Source of the DNA: an uncultured Gammaproteobacteria bacterium | GTDB taxonomy: Bacteria; Pseudomonadota; Gammaproteobacteria; Pseudomonadales; Pseudohongiellaceae | Assembly (NCBI GenBank): GCA_913060975.1 | Contig: CAJXVC010000006.1 | Span: forward strand, 206,303 to 270,302 | Length of the DNA stretch: 64,000 nt | Direction of reading: 5' to 3' | Shown here: positions 52,407 through 59,186 of the stretch, piece after piece | How positions within the stretch are numbered: the stretch's first letter is position 1 | Layout of the letters: each line of letters opens with the position of its first letter | Position numbers and translations under genes: made by a program | The notes under the pieces: model-generated | The model's database searches: none | The model's input: only the letters and a program-made list of their open reading frames with translations | What the model was told of the DNA's origin: nothing

Positions 52407-52413
52407 TTTCTAT

Positions 52414-53304
52414 CTATTTTTTAATAACCGGTACCCACCAGCGCATACCCATTTCGCTGAAATGCCGCCAAGGCATAGGAAAGTAGGCTACAACATCCGG
52501 CTTGTCTCCGTCTCTTTCATATCCGGTCGCCGAAAACCACTGTCCATAGATATATCTATTGGTTTTCATCGCCTCTCTATAGGAGCACTCAAATTCAGCG
52601 TAAGTTGCTTCCGGTACGGTATGTACTTCAAATGGCTCCGTATTCCGTTCGGTTTCAATCTCTATGCCGAGAACGTCTAAAAAAGTATCTTGTTTATTAT
52701 TTTTCGATGGAAAATAGACTGTTAGTAGCGGCGAATTGGAAACCGTGCCGGGCCTGCCATCTGTCAGTCGACAGAGCGACTTATATTCCTCTGACCCAAC
52801 ATACTCTTTCCAGAATTGCTTGCCATTTTTCGCAAAGTCATCAAACTCAAATTTCTTGCATTTCCCGACTACTCCGAAAGCGGGCCTTTCAACTATTTTG
52901 TAATCCATTTTTTCCACACCTGTCTTTTGTACATCTGCCATTTCTGAAGAAAAAGAGGCTTTGTTATAGGTGGTAAGCTTTACATTTGATGATCGCAGTT
53001 TGCCAGGATTGACTCCATGCACGGCACGAAATGCCCGGGTAAATGCATTGGGTGATTGATAGCCATACTTTGCTGCTATCTCAATAATCTTTTCTTGGCC
53101 GCTTGCTATGTCAACAGCAGCCAGGGTAAATCGCCTTCTTCTCACATACTCTGCAAACGTAACGTCAAAGCAGGAATAAAACACACGCTGAAAATGATAT
53201 TTTGAGCAGCATGCAATCTTTGCAACATCGTCCACAGAGATATCGCCAGTGAGATTTTCTTCAACAAATTCAACCACCAATCTCATTCTGTCTAGCTTAT
53301 TCAT
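52414..53304 (-). CDS. AraC-family regulator with GyrI-like effector-binding domain
   Basis: About 296 residues: an N-terminal AraC/XylS double HTH (MRLVVEFVEENLTGDISVDDVAKIA, then FQRVFYSCFDVTFAEYVRRRR, and EIAAKYGYQSPNAFTRAFRAVHG) joined to a GyrI-like domain (MDYKIVERPAFGVVGKC through YIYGQWFSATGYERD). The ATG at 53304 is preferred; GAGAGG lies upstream. Such Rob/SoxS-type fusions sense small hydrophobic compounds. It is unusual cargo for a cassette in being large and regulatory. Confidence 0.85.
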   Translation of the reverse strand: MNKLDRMRLVVEFVEENLTGDISVDDVAKIACCSKYHFQRVFYSCFDVTFAEYVRRRRFTLAAVDIASGQEKIIEIAAKYGYQSPNAFTRAFRAVHGVNPGKLRSSNVKLTTYNKASFSSEMADVQKTGVEKMDYKIVERPAFGVVGKCKKFEFDDFAKNGKQFWKEYVGSEEYKSLCRLTDGRPGTVSNSPLLTVYFPSKNNKQDTFLDVLGIEIETERNTEPFEVHTVPEATYAEFECSYREAMKTNRYIYGQWFSATGYERDGDKPDVVAYFPMPWRHFSEMGMRWWVPVIKK

Positions 53305-53488
53305 ACAAAAGCCTCTCAATGAGCTCTCATAATAGGTAGCCTGTTGAATTGATGTCTCACCTTTTTCTGCTGTATACGAGTGGCCTGCTTGCCTCACGGC
53401 CTTGTCACAGGACTTGTTTTGGGAAAAGTCGTTTTATGTGCTGATTGAATGCTGACACCATTCTGCACGCTATGCACCTTTTGCAGGG

Positions 53489-53827
53489 TCAATCCGGGAG
53501 TGACTCCAAGTCAAACTCAGGATCTACGATTCGTTGGTTGGATGCTGTAAATATGATTGGGATGGTGACTTCCCGGCCATCTTGAAGCCGGTATTTGAAG
53601 GGCACGCTAGTGTCCATTCCCGAGGTGAGAATGGCCGTGACGGGCAATTCTTCAATGTCACCGTATCGCTGATCCAGATAGGATCGTAACTCTTCATAGG
53701 TATGTACATCTGCAGCTTCAGTCATAACTCTGGAATCACCCGAATGATTATCAATAACTGATACAGTGTTTTCCTGCGAGCAAGAACTAATCGAAAGCAC
53801 AGTTATAACTAGGAGAATGTTCTTCAT
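53489..53827 (-). CDS. Small lipoprotein, unknown
   Basis: About 112 residues from the ATG at 53827: MKNILLVITVLSISSCSQE is a lipoprotein signal with Cys as the likely lipidated residue. The mature part has a YEELRSYLDQRYGDIEELPVTAI segment, followed by KYRLQDGREVTIPIIFTAS. The longer frame to 53908 runs into an attC-like remnant. Unknown function. Confidence 0.7.
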   Translation of the reverse strand: MKNILLVITVLSISSCSQENTVSVIDNHSGDSRVMTEAADVHTYEELRSYLDQRYGDIEELPVTAILTSGMDTSVPFKYRLQDGREVTIPIIFTASNQRIVDPEFDLESLPD

Positions 53828-54068
53828 TGCTGATGCGCCTAATGCTGCCGTCCCGTAATCGTGGGGCAAGGTGTCTGCCTTGCCATCAAGTCGAATAGTG
53901 ACTTGCAACCCAAGCTTCTGGGCGTTACGAACAGAAATAATGCGAAGTGGGTCTCCGGAATGGGGGTGGTGGCAGGCGACCAGAAGCCGTGGACATTCAT
54001 GTACGTATTCCGAACATACGACAATGTCGAAATCATGAGGAAGTTTTTAAAACGCTCTATTGATCGGG

Positions 54069-54620
54069 TTAATCATCCTGACCATGATTTTCCAATTGAT
54101 TCTTCAGAGTTGCCAGATCATTGCCAATGTTGCGGAAGGTAGCATCTTCCACCGTCATGGCTTCCAACTTTTTCTGCAGAATTTTGTAGTATTTTTCCAC
54201 TTCCCTGCGCATAGCAGTGGGGTTCTTGGCGAAAGCAGAATTCTGTGAAGCGTTGATTGTGTCTCTGCCTCCCTGGCCGAGCAAGAAGGTAGTCTCCGAA
54301 GCATTGCTACTGCGCGCCCGGATCATAAATTCCGGCTCGCAAACCCGTTCGGAAATATGGGACATGGTGGGCGTATATTTGTAGCACTGGATATCGTAGT
54401 CATCATCGTCATTCAGCTCATTGAAACGGGCGAAAAAAGCTTCCTCCACTTCAATAATCATATCCCGCAGACGGCTGCGGGTGACTTCGCCAGTAATAAC
54501 AATCTCATAGGGCGTCTCGTCAGAAGCGCTGGCACTTTGATTCTCCGGCGCGGATTCCTGAGCGATTACGAAAGATGATAAAGCGGGTAGCAGTATTAAC
54601 AGGGTCGCGGTGATTTTCAT
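54069..54620 (-). CDS. Exported protein, unknown
   Basis: About 183 residues with a signal peptide (KITATLLILLPALSSFVIAQE), a low-complexity linker (SAPENQSASASDE), then YEIVITGEVTRSRLRDMIIEVEEAFFARFNELNDDDDYDIQCYKYTP and SERVCEPEFMIRARSS with two Cys that could pair. The last third is helical. I recall similar sequences in marine gammaproteobacteria, without function. Start at 54620 has GGAG five bases upstream. Confidence 0.7.
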   Translation of the reverse strand: MKITATLLILLPALSSFVIAQESAPENQSASASDETPYEIVITGEVTRSRLRDMIIEVEEAFFARFNELNDDDDYDIQCYKYTPTMSHISERVCEPEFMIRARSSNASETTFLLGQGGRDTINASQNSAFAKNPTAMRREVEKYYKILQKKLEAMTVEDATFRNIGNDLATLKNQLENHGQDD

Positions 54621-54797
54621 GGGCACTCCCTCTCTTTTGTTTTGTACCTATCCTACCAGTTTGCCCCACAATTCTCACTATATCTGAAGCTATTACGAGA
54701 GTCGAGGCTCCTCAGCTGGTTGGTTTAAGGGTGGGGCGTAGGCCAGTCCTTGATTGATTTGAGTAAATGGATTGTCATGTGCCGACGAGAACACGTT

Positions 54798-55244
54798 TTA
54801 GACTAACTTCTTTTCAAAGAGTACTTTGCTATTCTCGCGTGTTGTCTCTTTCCAGCCAAGGCGACTGTAGATGGCCAGATTTTCGGTTAGTAGTACATGC
54901 GTGGCTAGATGTAGTATCGCGAACCCGTGGTGTTTTGCTTGGTTTTCAGCAAAGCTGAGAAGGCCGCGCCCAAGTCCATGACCTTGAAAGTCTGTATCTA
55001 CTGCGATGTTGGAGAGTGTTGCGCCCTCAAGGTCAAAACACATGCTAAGCCCGCCAACAATCTGGCCCTCAGATTCTGCTACCCAGGTAGGGTAGTTCTG
55101 GATCTCCGCTGTATAGTCGATCTCTAATGGCGGCAGAGTTTCGCCGGCCATTCTCTCTGCGTAGATAGAGTAAGCTCGGTGCATACAACGCCTTAGTCCA
55201 TCAGCATCTTCAATATTGGCTTTTCTGATTTTCCAGTTAATCAT
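54798..55244 (-). CDS. GNAT-family N-acetyltransferase
   Basis: A 148-residue acetyltransferase: IRKANIEDADGLRRCMHRAY, then GQIVGGLSMCFD, the acetyl-CoA site VDTDFQGHGLGRGLLSFAENQA, and the TENLAIYSRLGWKETTREN segment. No clear Shine-Dalgarno sequence precedes its ATG, which lies 19 bases inside the junction with the next attC. Downstream only a very decayed attC may exist (about 54720-54770). Substrate unknown. Confidence 0.87.
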   Translation of the reverse strand: MINWKIRKANIEDADGLRRCMHRAYSIYAERMAGETLPPLEIDYTAEIQNYPTWVAESEGQIVGGLSMCFDLEGATLSNIAVDTDFQGHGLGRGLLSFAENQAKHHGFAILHLATHVLLTENLAIYSRLGWKETTRENSKVLFEKKLV

Positions 55245-55262
55245 GAATCTGAACTAGGCGAT

Positions 55263-55340
55263 GATCAACGCTCTTGTTAATAGGCGCTGCGTAAATAGCG
55301 TCTTAAAGCCCCGTAGGGGCGATTGAGCTGATTGTTATGT
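55263..55340 (-). repeat. attC site of the GFA cassette
   Basis: Minus strand: R'' ACATAAC, L'' CAATC, central stems CGCCCC/GGGGCT and the GACGCTATT region, R' GTTGATC. It lies just after the GFA stop codon. Confidence 0.85.
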
Positions 55341-55347
55341 TTCCGAA

Positions 55348-55770
55348 TCACACTAGTTCCAGCAGCTCCTCGATGGGTGGCACGTCATCGAATTCAGGAA
55401 GACCATTGGACTGCTGGAAACTCATATTTCTAGATAACATGTTTACATTGGCTAGAGGTACTACTGACTCCGAAGTCGACAATGTTGCTATTATCAAGCC
55501 AAGATAATTCGCTTTCGGGTTGTGATTAAACAGACGAGTGCCACAGTAAGAACAGAAACATCTAAAAGATTCAGTGCTTACCACTTCAAATTTGGAAAGT
55601 AAATCTTGCCCTTTGACAATCCTTAGTTTCTCGGCCGTCATTAACGCCACAGGGACGAATTCTGCTCCGTGAGCCAGACGACAGAATTTGCAATGGCAGT
55701 TGAGCGCGATTTCTAGAGTGTCGTCGACTTCATAATTTATTTGGCCACATAGGCAACTTCCAGTGTGCAC
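55348..55770 (-). CDS. GFA-family zinc protein (glutathione-dependent formaldehyde-activating-like)
   Basis: A 140-residue GFA-fold protein. Zinc ligands: C-L-C-G near residue 7-8, NCHCKFCRLAHGAEFVP in the middle, and CFCSYCGTRLFNHNP. Start codon is GTG with AGGAG upstream. It shares its upstream junction with the CPBP gene, with only a short attC remnant between. Activity on formaldehyde is not implied. Confidence 0.88.
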   Translation of the reverse strand: MHTGSCLCGQINYEVDDTLEIALNCHCKFCRLAHGAEFVPVALMTAEKLRIVKGQDLLSKFEVVSTESFRCFCSYCGTRLFNHNPKANYLGLIIATLSTSESVVPLANVNMLSRNMSFQQSNGLPEFDDVPPIEELLELV

Positions 55771-55785
55771 TTAGTTTCTCCTGGC

Positions 55786-55807
55786 AAACACAATGCGTTT
55801 GTTATGT
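55786..55807 (-). repeat. Truncated attC remnant
   Basis: Minus strand ACATAACAAACGC follows the CPBP stop codon exactly as R'' and L'' of a normal attC should, but the next bases already lead into the ribosome-binding site of the GFA gene. The rest of the attC is missing, so CPBP and GFA now travel as one unit. Confidence 0.45.
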
Positions 55808-56650
55808 TCTGACAAAATTAAATTCAGCATTACCTTTTCTTAAAAAATATAAAGCCACACAAGTTGCTACAATTGCTATGACAACTCCAAATTCATCTAT
55901 ATACCAAGCAGAGTTTGTGTTTGTTATTGTAATAGGTGTGAATAACTTTTGAATAAATATATTCGAACTAGCATGATAAATAACTGCAGGCCAAAGGCTA
56001 TTAGTTTTCATGCGAAAGTAAGCCATAATTACCCCTGTAGCAGTTATAAAAACGGAGAACATAAACAGCTGGTAATACAATGGTGTTGCGTCATTACCGT
56101 ATAACCCTAAAATAATTAGAGGCCAGTGAAATAATGCCCAAATAAATCCACTTACTAATCCAACACCTGTAAAAGACATCGTTTTAGCAAGTTCTGGTAC
56201 TAGAAAGCCCCGCCAACCAATCTCTTCGCCCAAAATAGACGGTAATGAGACAAAAAAACTAATCGTCGCAATCAATCCGAAATGAAAAAGAAATATAGCA
56301 AGATCATTCCAATGAGCTAAGTTATAGCTTTCTTTTTGCTCTGACAAAAAATCAGCATTATAAAATTCACCGAAGCCACACGCCCATATAATTAGATAGG
56401 CAAGAAGCGCAATAACAAGTGGCAAAAGGTAGCTTGCACGTTGATGTTTCCACTCACCCCATTGCCAACCTAAGCTGGATAATTTTCGCTTTCTTAAAAG
56501 GCAAGTAACCAATGTAGCCGCGCCAACTGACAACATTAGTGGTGTCGCTTGGCCCATTCGATAAATTAACCAATACCCTAAAAGATAAAAAGCTACAACT
56601 AATATCAAAAAAGTCGCTAAAGTTAAAATTGTGTCTTTAGAAATTTTCAA
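55802..56650 (-). CDS. CPBP-family intramembrane metalloprotease
   Basis: A 282-residue membrane protein of the CPBP (CAAX protease/Abi) family with about eight helices. Motif 1 EEIGWRGFLVPEL carries the EE-x3-R active site, motif 2 is in FIWALFHWPLIILG and motif 3 in VIYHASSNIF. The start is TTG with GAGG five bases upstream. The gene is visibly AT-rich compared with the backbone. Family roles include prenyl-protein processing and bacteriocin self-immunity. Confidence 0.88.
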   Translation of the reverse strand: MKISKDTILTLATFLILVVAFYLLGYWLIYRMGQATPLMLSVGAATLVTCLLRKRKLSSLGWQWGEWKHQRASYLLPLVIALLAYLIIWACGFGEFYNADFLSEQKESYNLAHWNDLAIFLFHFGLIATISFFVSLPSILGEEIGWRGFLVPELAKTMSFTGVGLVSGFIWALFHWPLIILGLYGNDATPLYYQLFMFSVFITATGVIMAYFRMKTNSLWPAVIYHASSNIFIQKLFTPITITNTNSAWYIDEFGVVIAIVATCVALYFLRKGNAEFNFVRT

Positions 56651-56677
56651 TATGGCCTCTGATTGACTGAATTAAGA

Positions 56678-56743
56678 GCATAACGCCCTTAACAATAGAG
56701 CGGGCCGCATAGCGGCCTGTTTTAACTGATTTGAATGCTATTG
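56678..56743 (-). repeat. attC site of the BrnTA cassette, R'' mutated
   Basis: Minus strand: R'' reads AATAGCA where the AAC triplet is changed to AGC; the rest (AAATCAGTTAAAACAGG, stem GCCGC/GCGGC, R' GGGCGTTATGC) is well conserved and nearly the same as the sites at 57699 and 58439. The R' cleavage end is intact. Confidence 0.85.
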
Positions 56744-56965
56744 AGCGGTCTCCTCAAGCCTTTCAGCCAACCAGACTTTGATGATGGATTGTCTGGTAAC
56801 TCCAAGCCGTGCCGCTTCTTTATCGAGAGAGGCAATCATCCAAGTAGGGAAGTCGACATTAACTCGTTTCTGTTCCTGGTTCGGCTTCTTAATCTTGGAT
56901 AGGTCAAGGGAGCTCGAAATATCTTTGCCAGAATCAAAGTCTGAATCAAATTTTCTAGATTTCAT
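56738..56965 (-). CDS. brnA: BrnA-type antitoxin
   Basis: A 75-residue antitoxin: disordered acidic N-terminus and a ribbon-helix-helix C-terminal half (QKRVNVDFPTWMIASLDKEAARLGVTRQSIIKVWLAERLEE). It overlaps the end of the toxin gene by 11 bases, toxin first, the usual brnTA order. It represses its own operon together with BrnT (family knowledge). Confidence 0.85.
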   Translation of the reverse strand: MKSRKFDSDFDSGKDISSSLDLSKIKKPNQEQKRVNVDFPTWMIASLDKEAARLGVTRQSIIKVWLAERLEETAQ

Positions 56966-57218
56966 AAATCTTCACTTCCTCGTCGCGAGATCGACGTACT
57001 GAAATAAGTCTGATGTTCTCGCCTCGATAAGTAAGGACCGCAGACCAGTGTTTCTTGGATATCCTGCCGATTGCCAGGAATCTAGGCTCATCTTCAGTTT
57101 TGGCTGGAACCACGATTAAGTCTGGGTCGAGCCACAAAAGCTGTGCTTCAACAGAGTCGATACCATGCTTTTTGAGGTTGGATGAGCTCTTTCTGGCGTC
57201 ATATTCAAACGAGAACAT
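56955..57218 (-). CDS. brnT: BrnT-type toxin
   Basis: An 87-residue RelE-like RNase toxin, recognised by FEYDARKSSSNLKKHGIDSVEAQLLW, then EPRFLAIGRISKKHWSAVLTYRGENIRLISVRRS. Its ATG lies directly next to a palindrome (57219-57235) that is the probable operator. Cassette with its own promoter, as usual for integron toxin-antitoxin pairs. Confidence 0.9.
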   Translation of the reverse strand: MFSFEYDARKSSSNLKKHGIDSVEAQLLWLDPDLIVVPAKTEDEPRFLAIGRISKKHWSAVLTYRGENIRLISVRRSRDEEVKIYEI

Positions 57219-57235
57219 GGTATAAAGAATATACC
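57219..57235 (-). promoter_or_regulatory. Palindromic operator of brnTA
   Basis: GGTATA and TATACC arms around five bases lie directly before the brnT start codon; the AT-rich centre could be the -10. The sequence fits an autoregulated brnTA promoter but is inferred. Confidence 0.6.
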
Positions 57236-57242
57236 TTTATGG

Positions 57243-57352
57243 CACTAACGTCAGTAAAGCGTCAATGACGCAGCGCACTGGGGCGACTAAAAAGGCGAAG
57301 TGTTTTGGACGTCCCGGCGACCAGCGGGAGCGATTGTTGCGCATTGTTATGG
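57243..57352 (-). repeat. Long attC site (110 bp)
   Basis: Minus strand: R'' CCATAAC then CAATGCGC, long central imperfect hairpin with GCTGGTCGCCGGGACG, R' TGACGTTAGTG. It is of different type and clearly longer than the other sites here, and serves the membrane-protein cassette next to it. Confidence 0.85.
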
Positions 57353-57359
57353 GGTAATT

Positions 57360-57668
57360 TCAAAATAGTATCTCAAACCCTGTTTCTGATATGAGCGTTA
57401 TTCCGTACAGCGACATTAAACTCAACGGCATGGATGGAACTAACCATATCGCAATGACAATAAATTTTATGAATTTTGAAAAATTTCTACGCCTTAGATT
57501 CGCAAAGCTCATGAAACCAAGCCAGATAATTGTCGGTAAAAACCAAAATACAATAGCTGTTGCTCTAGCCGCGCCATCTAGTCCAGTTCCGTTATTTACA
57601 GCTAGCAAGGCAATAGCTAGAACAACTGCGATAATTGGCGTTAAGAACCATATATTGTATTTATTCAT
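57360..57668 (-). CDS. Small membrane protein, unknown
   Basis: About 102 residues with three hydrophobic segments (NIWFLTPIIAVVLAIALLAV, AIVFWFLPTIIWLGFMSF, FIKFIVIAIWLVPSMPLSLMSL). I start it at the ATG at 57668: the longer frame to 57731 would run through the attC at 57699-57764. AT-rich. Function unknown. Confidence 0.65.
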   Translation of the reverse strand: MNKYNIWFLTPIIAVVLAIALLAVNNGTGLDGAARATAIVFWFLPTIIWLGFMSFANLRRRNFSKFIKFIVIAIWLVPSMPLSLMSLYGITLISETGFEILF

Positions 57669-57698
57669 ACACAATGTACGCCAAATATTCGTTCCACT

Positions 57699-57764
57699 GC
57701 ATAACGCCGTTAATAATAGAGCGAGCCGCATAGCGGCCCGTCCTTATTGATTTGATTGTTATGT
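57699..57764 (-). repeat. attC site of the HigBA cassette
   Basis: Minus strand: R'' ACATAAC, CAATCAAATCAATAAGG, central stem GCCGC/GCGGC, R' GCGTTATGC. Nearly the same as 56678 and 58439. It overlaps the antitoxin stop codon. Confidence 0.93.
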
Positions 57765-58076
57765 TCCTTGGCTTGCAAGGTTAGAAACTTCTCGCCAGGG
57801 GCGAATATGATTTAACTCATCTGCCAATTCATCTTCTGCAATTTCAGTATCATAAGCGGCTTGCGCTCGCAGCCAATAGCCATTAGAAAGGCCAAAAAAC
57901 TTACAAAGCCGCAAGTCAGTATCTGCAGTAATAGAGCGTTTTCCAGAAACGATTGCTCCAATACGCTGGGCAGGTACCTCAATCTCTTTAGCGAGGCGGT
58001 ATTGAGAAATGCCCATAGGCTCCAAAAATTCCTCTTTGAGCAATTCGCCTGGAGATATTGGCTGTATATTTCTCAT
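57759..58076 (-). CDS. higA: HigA-family antitoxin
   Basis: A 105-residue HTH antitoxin: ISPGELLKEEFLEPMGISQYRLAKEIEVPAQRIGAIVSGKRSITADTDLRLCKFFGLSNGYWLRAQAAYDTEIAE is the typical HigA sequence. It follows higB by 10 bases (toxin-first order). It binds the promoter inverted repeat (family knowledge). Confidence 0.93.
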   Translation of the reverse strand: MRNIQPISPGELLKEEFLEPMGISQYRLAKEIEVPAQRIGAIVSGKRSITADTDLRLCKFFGLSNGYWLRAQAAYDTEIAEDELADELNHIRPWREVSNLASQGT

Positions 58077-58086
58077 AAATAGGCTC

Positions 58087-58365
58087 CTAGTGGTAATCCA
58101 CTATTTCTACATCATGAGCTCCCGATTTGGTCCATCGGAAGCAGATTCTAAATTGATCGTTTATTCGAATGCTGTACTGTCCTTTCCGATTGCCTTTAAG
58201 CGCTTCAAGTCGGTTGCCTGGCGGCACTCTCAAATCTTCCAGTTTTACAGACACTTGCAACTGCCTGATCTTTCGAAGGGCGATACGCTCGAAATTAACA
58301 AACTTCCTTACCTTTTGTCCTTTGGCAAGCAATTCTGTGTCTGGGCACTTGAAAGAAACAATCAT
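58087..58365 (-). CDS. higB: HigB-family toxin
   Basis: A 92-residue RelE-superfamily mRNA interferase. IVSFKCPDTELLAKGQKVRKFVNFERIALRKIRQL and VPPGNRLEALKGNRKGQYSIRINDQFRICFRWT are hallmark segments. The start at ATG 58365 (AGGA nearby) fits the family; the frame extends to 58401. The gene is preceded by a good promoter inside an inverted repeat. Confidence 0.93.
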   Translation of the reverse strand: MIVSFKCPDTELLAKGQKVRKFVNFERIALRKIRQLQVSVKLEDLRVPPGNRLEALKGNRKGQYSIRINDQFRICFRWTKSGAHDVEIVDYH

Positions 58366-58371
58366 GTCCTG

Positions 58372-58412
58372 AATAGTAACGCGGAGCGATAATAACGTCA
58401 AGCGTTACTATT
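58372..58412 (-). promoter_or_regulatory. higBA promoter flanked by inverted repeat
   Basis: Minus strand: TTGACG (58396-58401), 17-base spacer, TACTAT (58373-58378). A perfect 11-base inverted repeat, AATAGTAACGC (58372-58382) and GCGTTACTATT (58402-58412), covers the -10 and lies just upstream of the -35, a likely HigA operator. Confidence 0.75.
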
Positions 58413-58438
58413 AGTATTGGCTTCTCAGAATTCGTGGA

Positions 58439-58501
58439 ACATAACGCCCTTAATAGAGCGGGCCGCATAGCGGCCCGTTCTTATTGATTTGATTGTTATG
58501 C
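58439..58501 (-). repeat. attC site of the RelE/XRE cassette
   Basis: Minus strand: R'' GCATAAC, CAATCAAATCAATAAG, stem CGGGCCGC/GCGGCCCG, R' GCGTTATG. Overlaps the antitoxin stop codon. Confidence 0.93.
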
Positions 58502-58756
58502 AGCAGATTCATGCTCGATATCCCAGCCCGGGAATACAAGCACTGCTGGATGGCAATGCAAAGCCCTTGCAAGGACTTTGGCGCGTTCAACGCCAAGCTG
58601 CACTCGGTCGTTTTCTATTGCTGAAATGGTTGACTGAGGAATCCCGGAAACCTGTGCTAGTTCGTTCTGGCTTAGCTCCTGCAATTCTCGCAAAATCTTG
58701 ACAGATTCGCCGACCGATACGTCGACATTTCGTTTAGCTATTCTGTAATCGTTCAT
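58496..58756 (-). CDS. XRE-family antitoxin
   Basis: About 86 residues with one HTH: VDVSVGESVKILRELQELSQNELAQVSGIPQSTISAIENDRVQLGVERAKVLARAL. The ATG at 58756 is preferred: GGAG lies at good spacing and it starts one base after the toxin stop; an ATG at 58777 would overlap. Partner of the toxin upstream. Confidence 0.88.
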   Translation of the reverse strand: MNDYRIAKRNVDVSVGESVKILRELQELSQNELAQVSGIPQSTISAIENDRVQLGVERAKVLARALHCHPAVLVFPGWDIEHESAA

Positions 58757-58757
58757 A

Positions 58758-59039
58758 TCACTTTCTCCGGTAGTCATGCGGAGTAACGTTTTCTACCTGG
58801 ACGAGTACTTGGTCTTTTTCGATCTTATAGATGACGCGATACTGAATATTAAGTCTTGAAGATCGGAAGCCTTTCCATTTCCCCGATAAGGATTCATCGC
58901 GAAAGCCTTTGATCGATCTGAGACCAGTAGGTCCCGATATTGAGACAATATCTTTCCACTTTTCATACCGCTTCAGCACGTCCGTAGGCGCTGAAGCAAG
59001 ACTCTTTGATACTCGTTTGTGTTCGTATACCACCCACAT
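58758..59039 (-). CDS. RelE/YoeB-like toxin
   Basis: A 93-residue RelE-superfamily protein: YEHKRVSKSLASAPTDVLKRYEKWKDIV, then GLRSIKGFRDESLSGKWKGFRSSRLNIQYRVIYKIEKDQVLVQVENVTPHDYRR. The C-terminal VTPHDYRR is typical of such toxins. A textbook promoter precedes it. Confidence 0.85.
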   Translation of the reverse strand: MWVVYEHKRVSKSLASAPTDVLKRYEKWKDIVSISGPTGLRSIKGFRDESLSGKWKGFRSSRLNIQYRVIYKIEKDQVLVQVENVTPHDYRRK

Positions 59040-59047
59040 ATCAAAAA

Positions 59048-59076
59048 TAGTATATATACTAAATATGGTATGTCAA
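59048..59076 (-). promoter_or_regulatory. Strong promoter and palindromic operator of the RelE/XRE pair
   Basis: Minus strand TTGACA (59071-59076), 16-base spacer, TATACT (59049-59054). A perfect 14-base palindrome TAGTATATATACTA (59048-59061) covers the -10, a likely binding site of the antitoxin. Confidence 0.8.
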
Positions 59077-59104
59077 TATTCTTGCGAAAGCCCCGATCTA
59101 AGCC

Positions 59105-59182
59105 GTATAACGGCCTTAATAATAGGCGCAACGATAGCTGCGCCCTAAAGGCCCGAAGGGCCGATTGATCTAATTGTTTGAG
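59105..59182 (-). repeat. attC site, long class
   Basis: Minus strand: R'' CTCAAAC, L'' CAATTAGATCAATCG, stems GGCCC/GGGCC and GCGCAGC/GTTGCGC, R' GTTATAC. Belongs to the exported-protein cassette at 59187. Confidence 0.88.
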
Positions 59183-59186
59183 CGCA

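Noticed and set aside
53861..54142. 93-codon plus-strand frame with a fairly protein-like middle (WTFMYVFRTYDNV)
   Set aside because: It overlaps two well-supported minus-strand genes at its ends and has no start signal; kept out, though a decayed gene cannot be excluded.
54707..54775. Possible attC left of the GNAT gene at 54798
   Set aside because: Some resemblance (AAATCAATCAAGGAC) but no acceptable R' core and no stem.
57669..57731. Longer start of the small membrane protein gene
   Set aside because: It would pass through the attC at 57699-57764 of the neighbouring cassette; the ATG at 57668 is inside the cassette.
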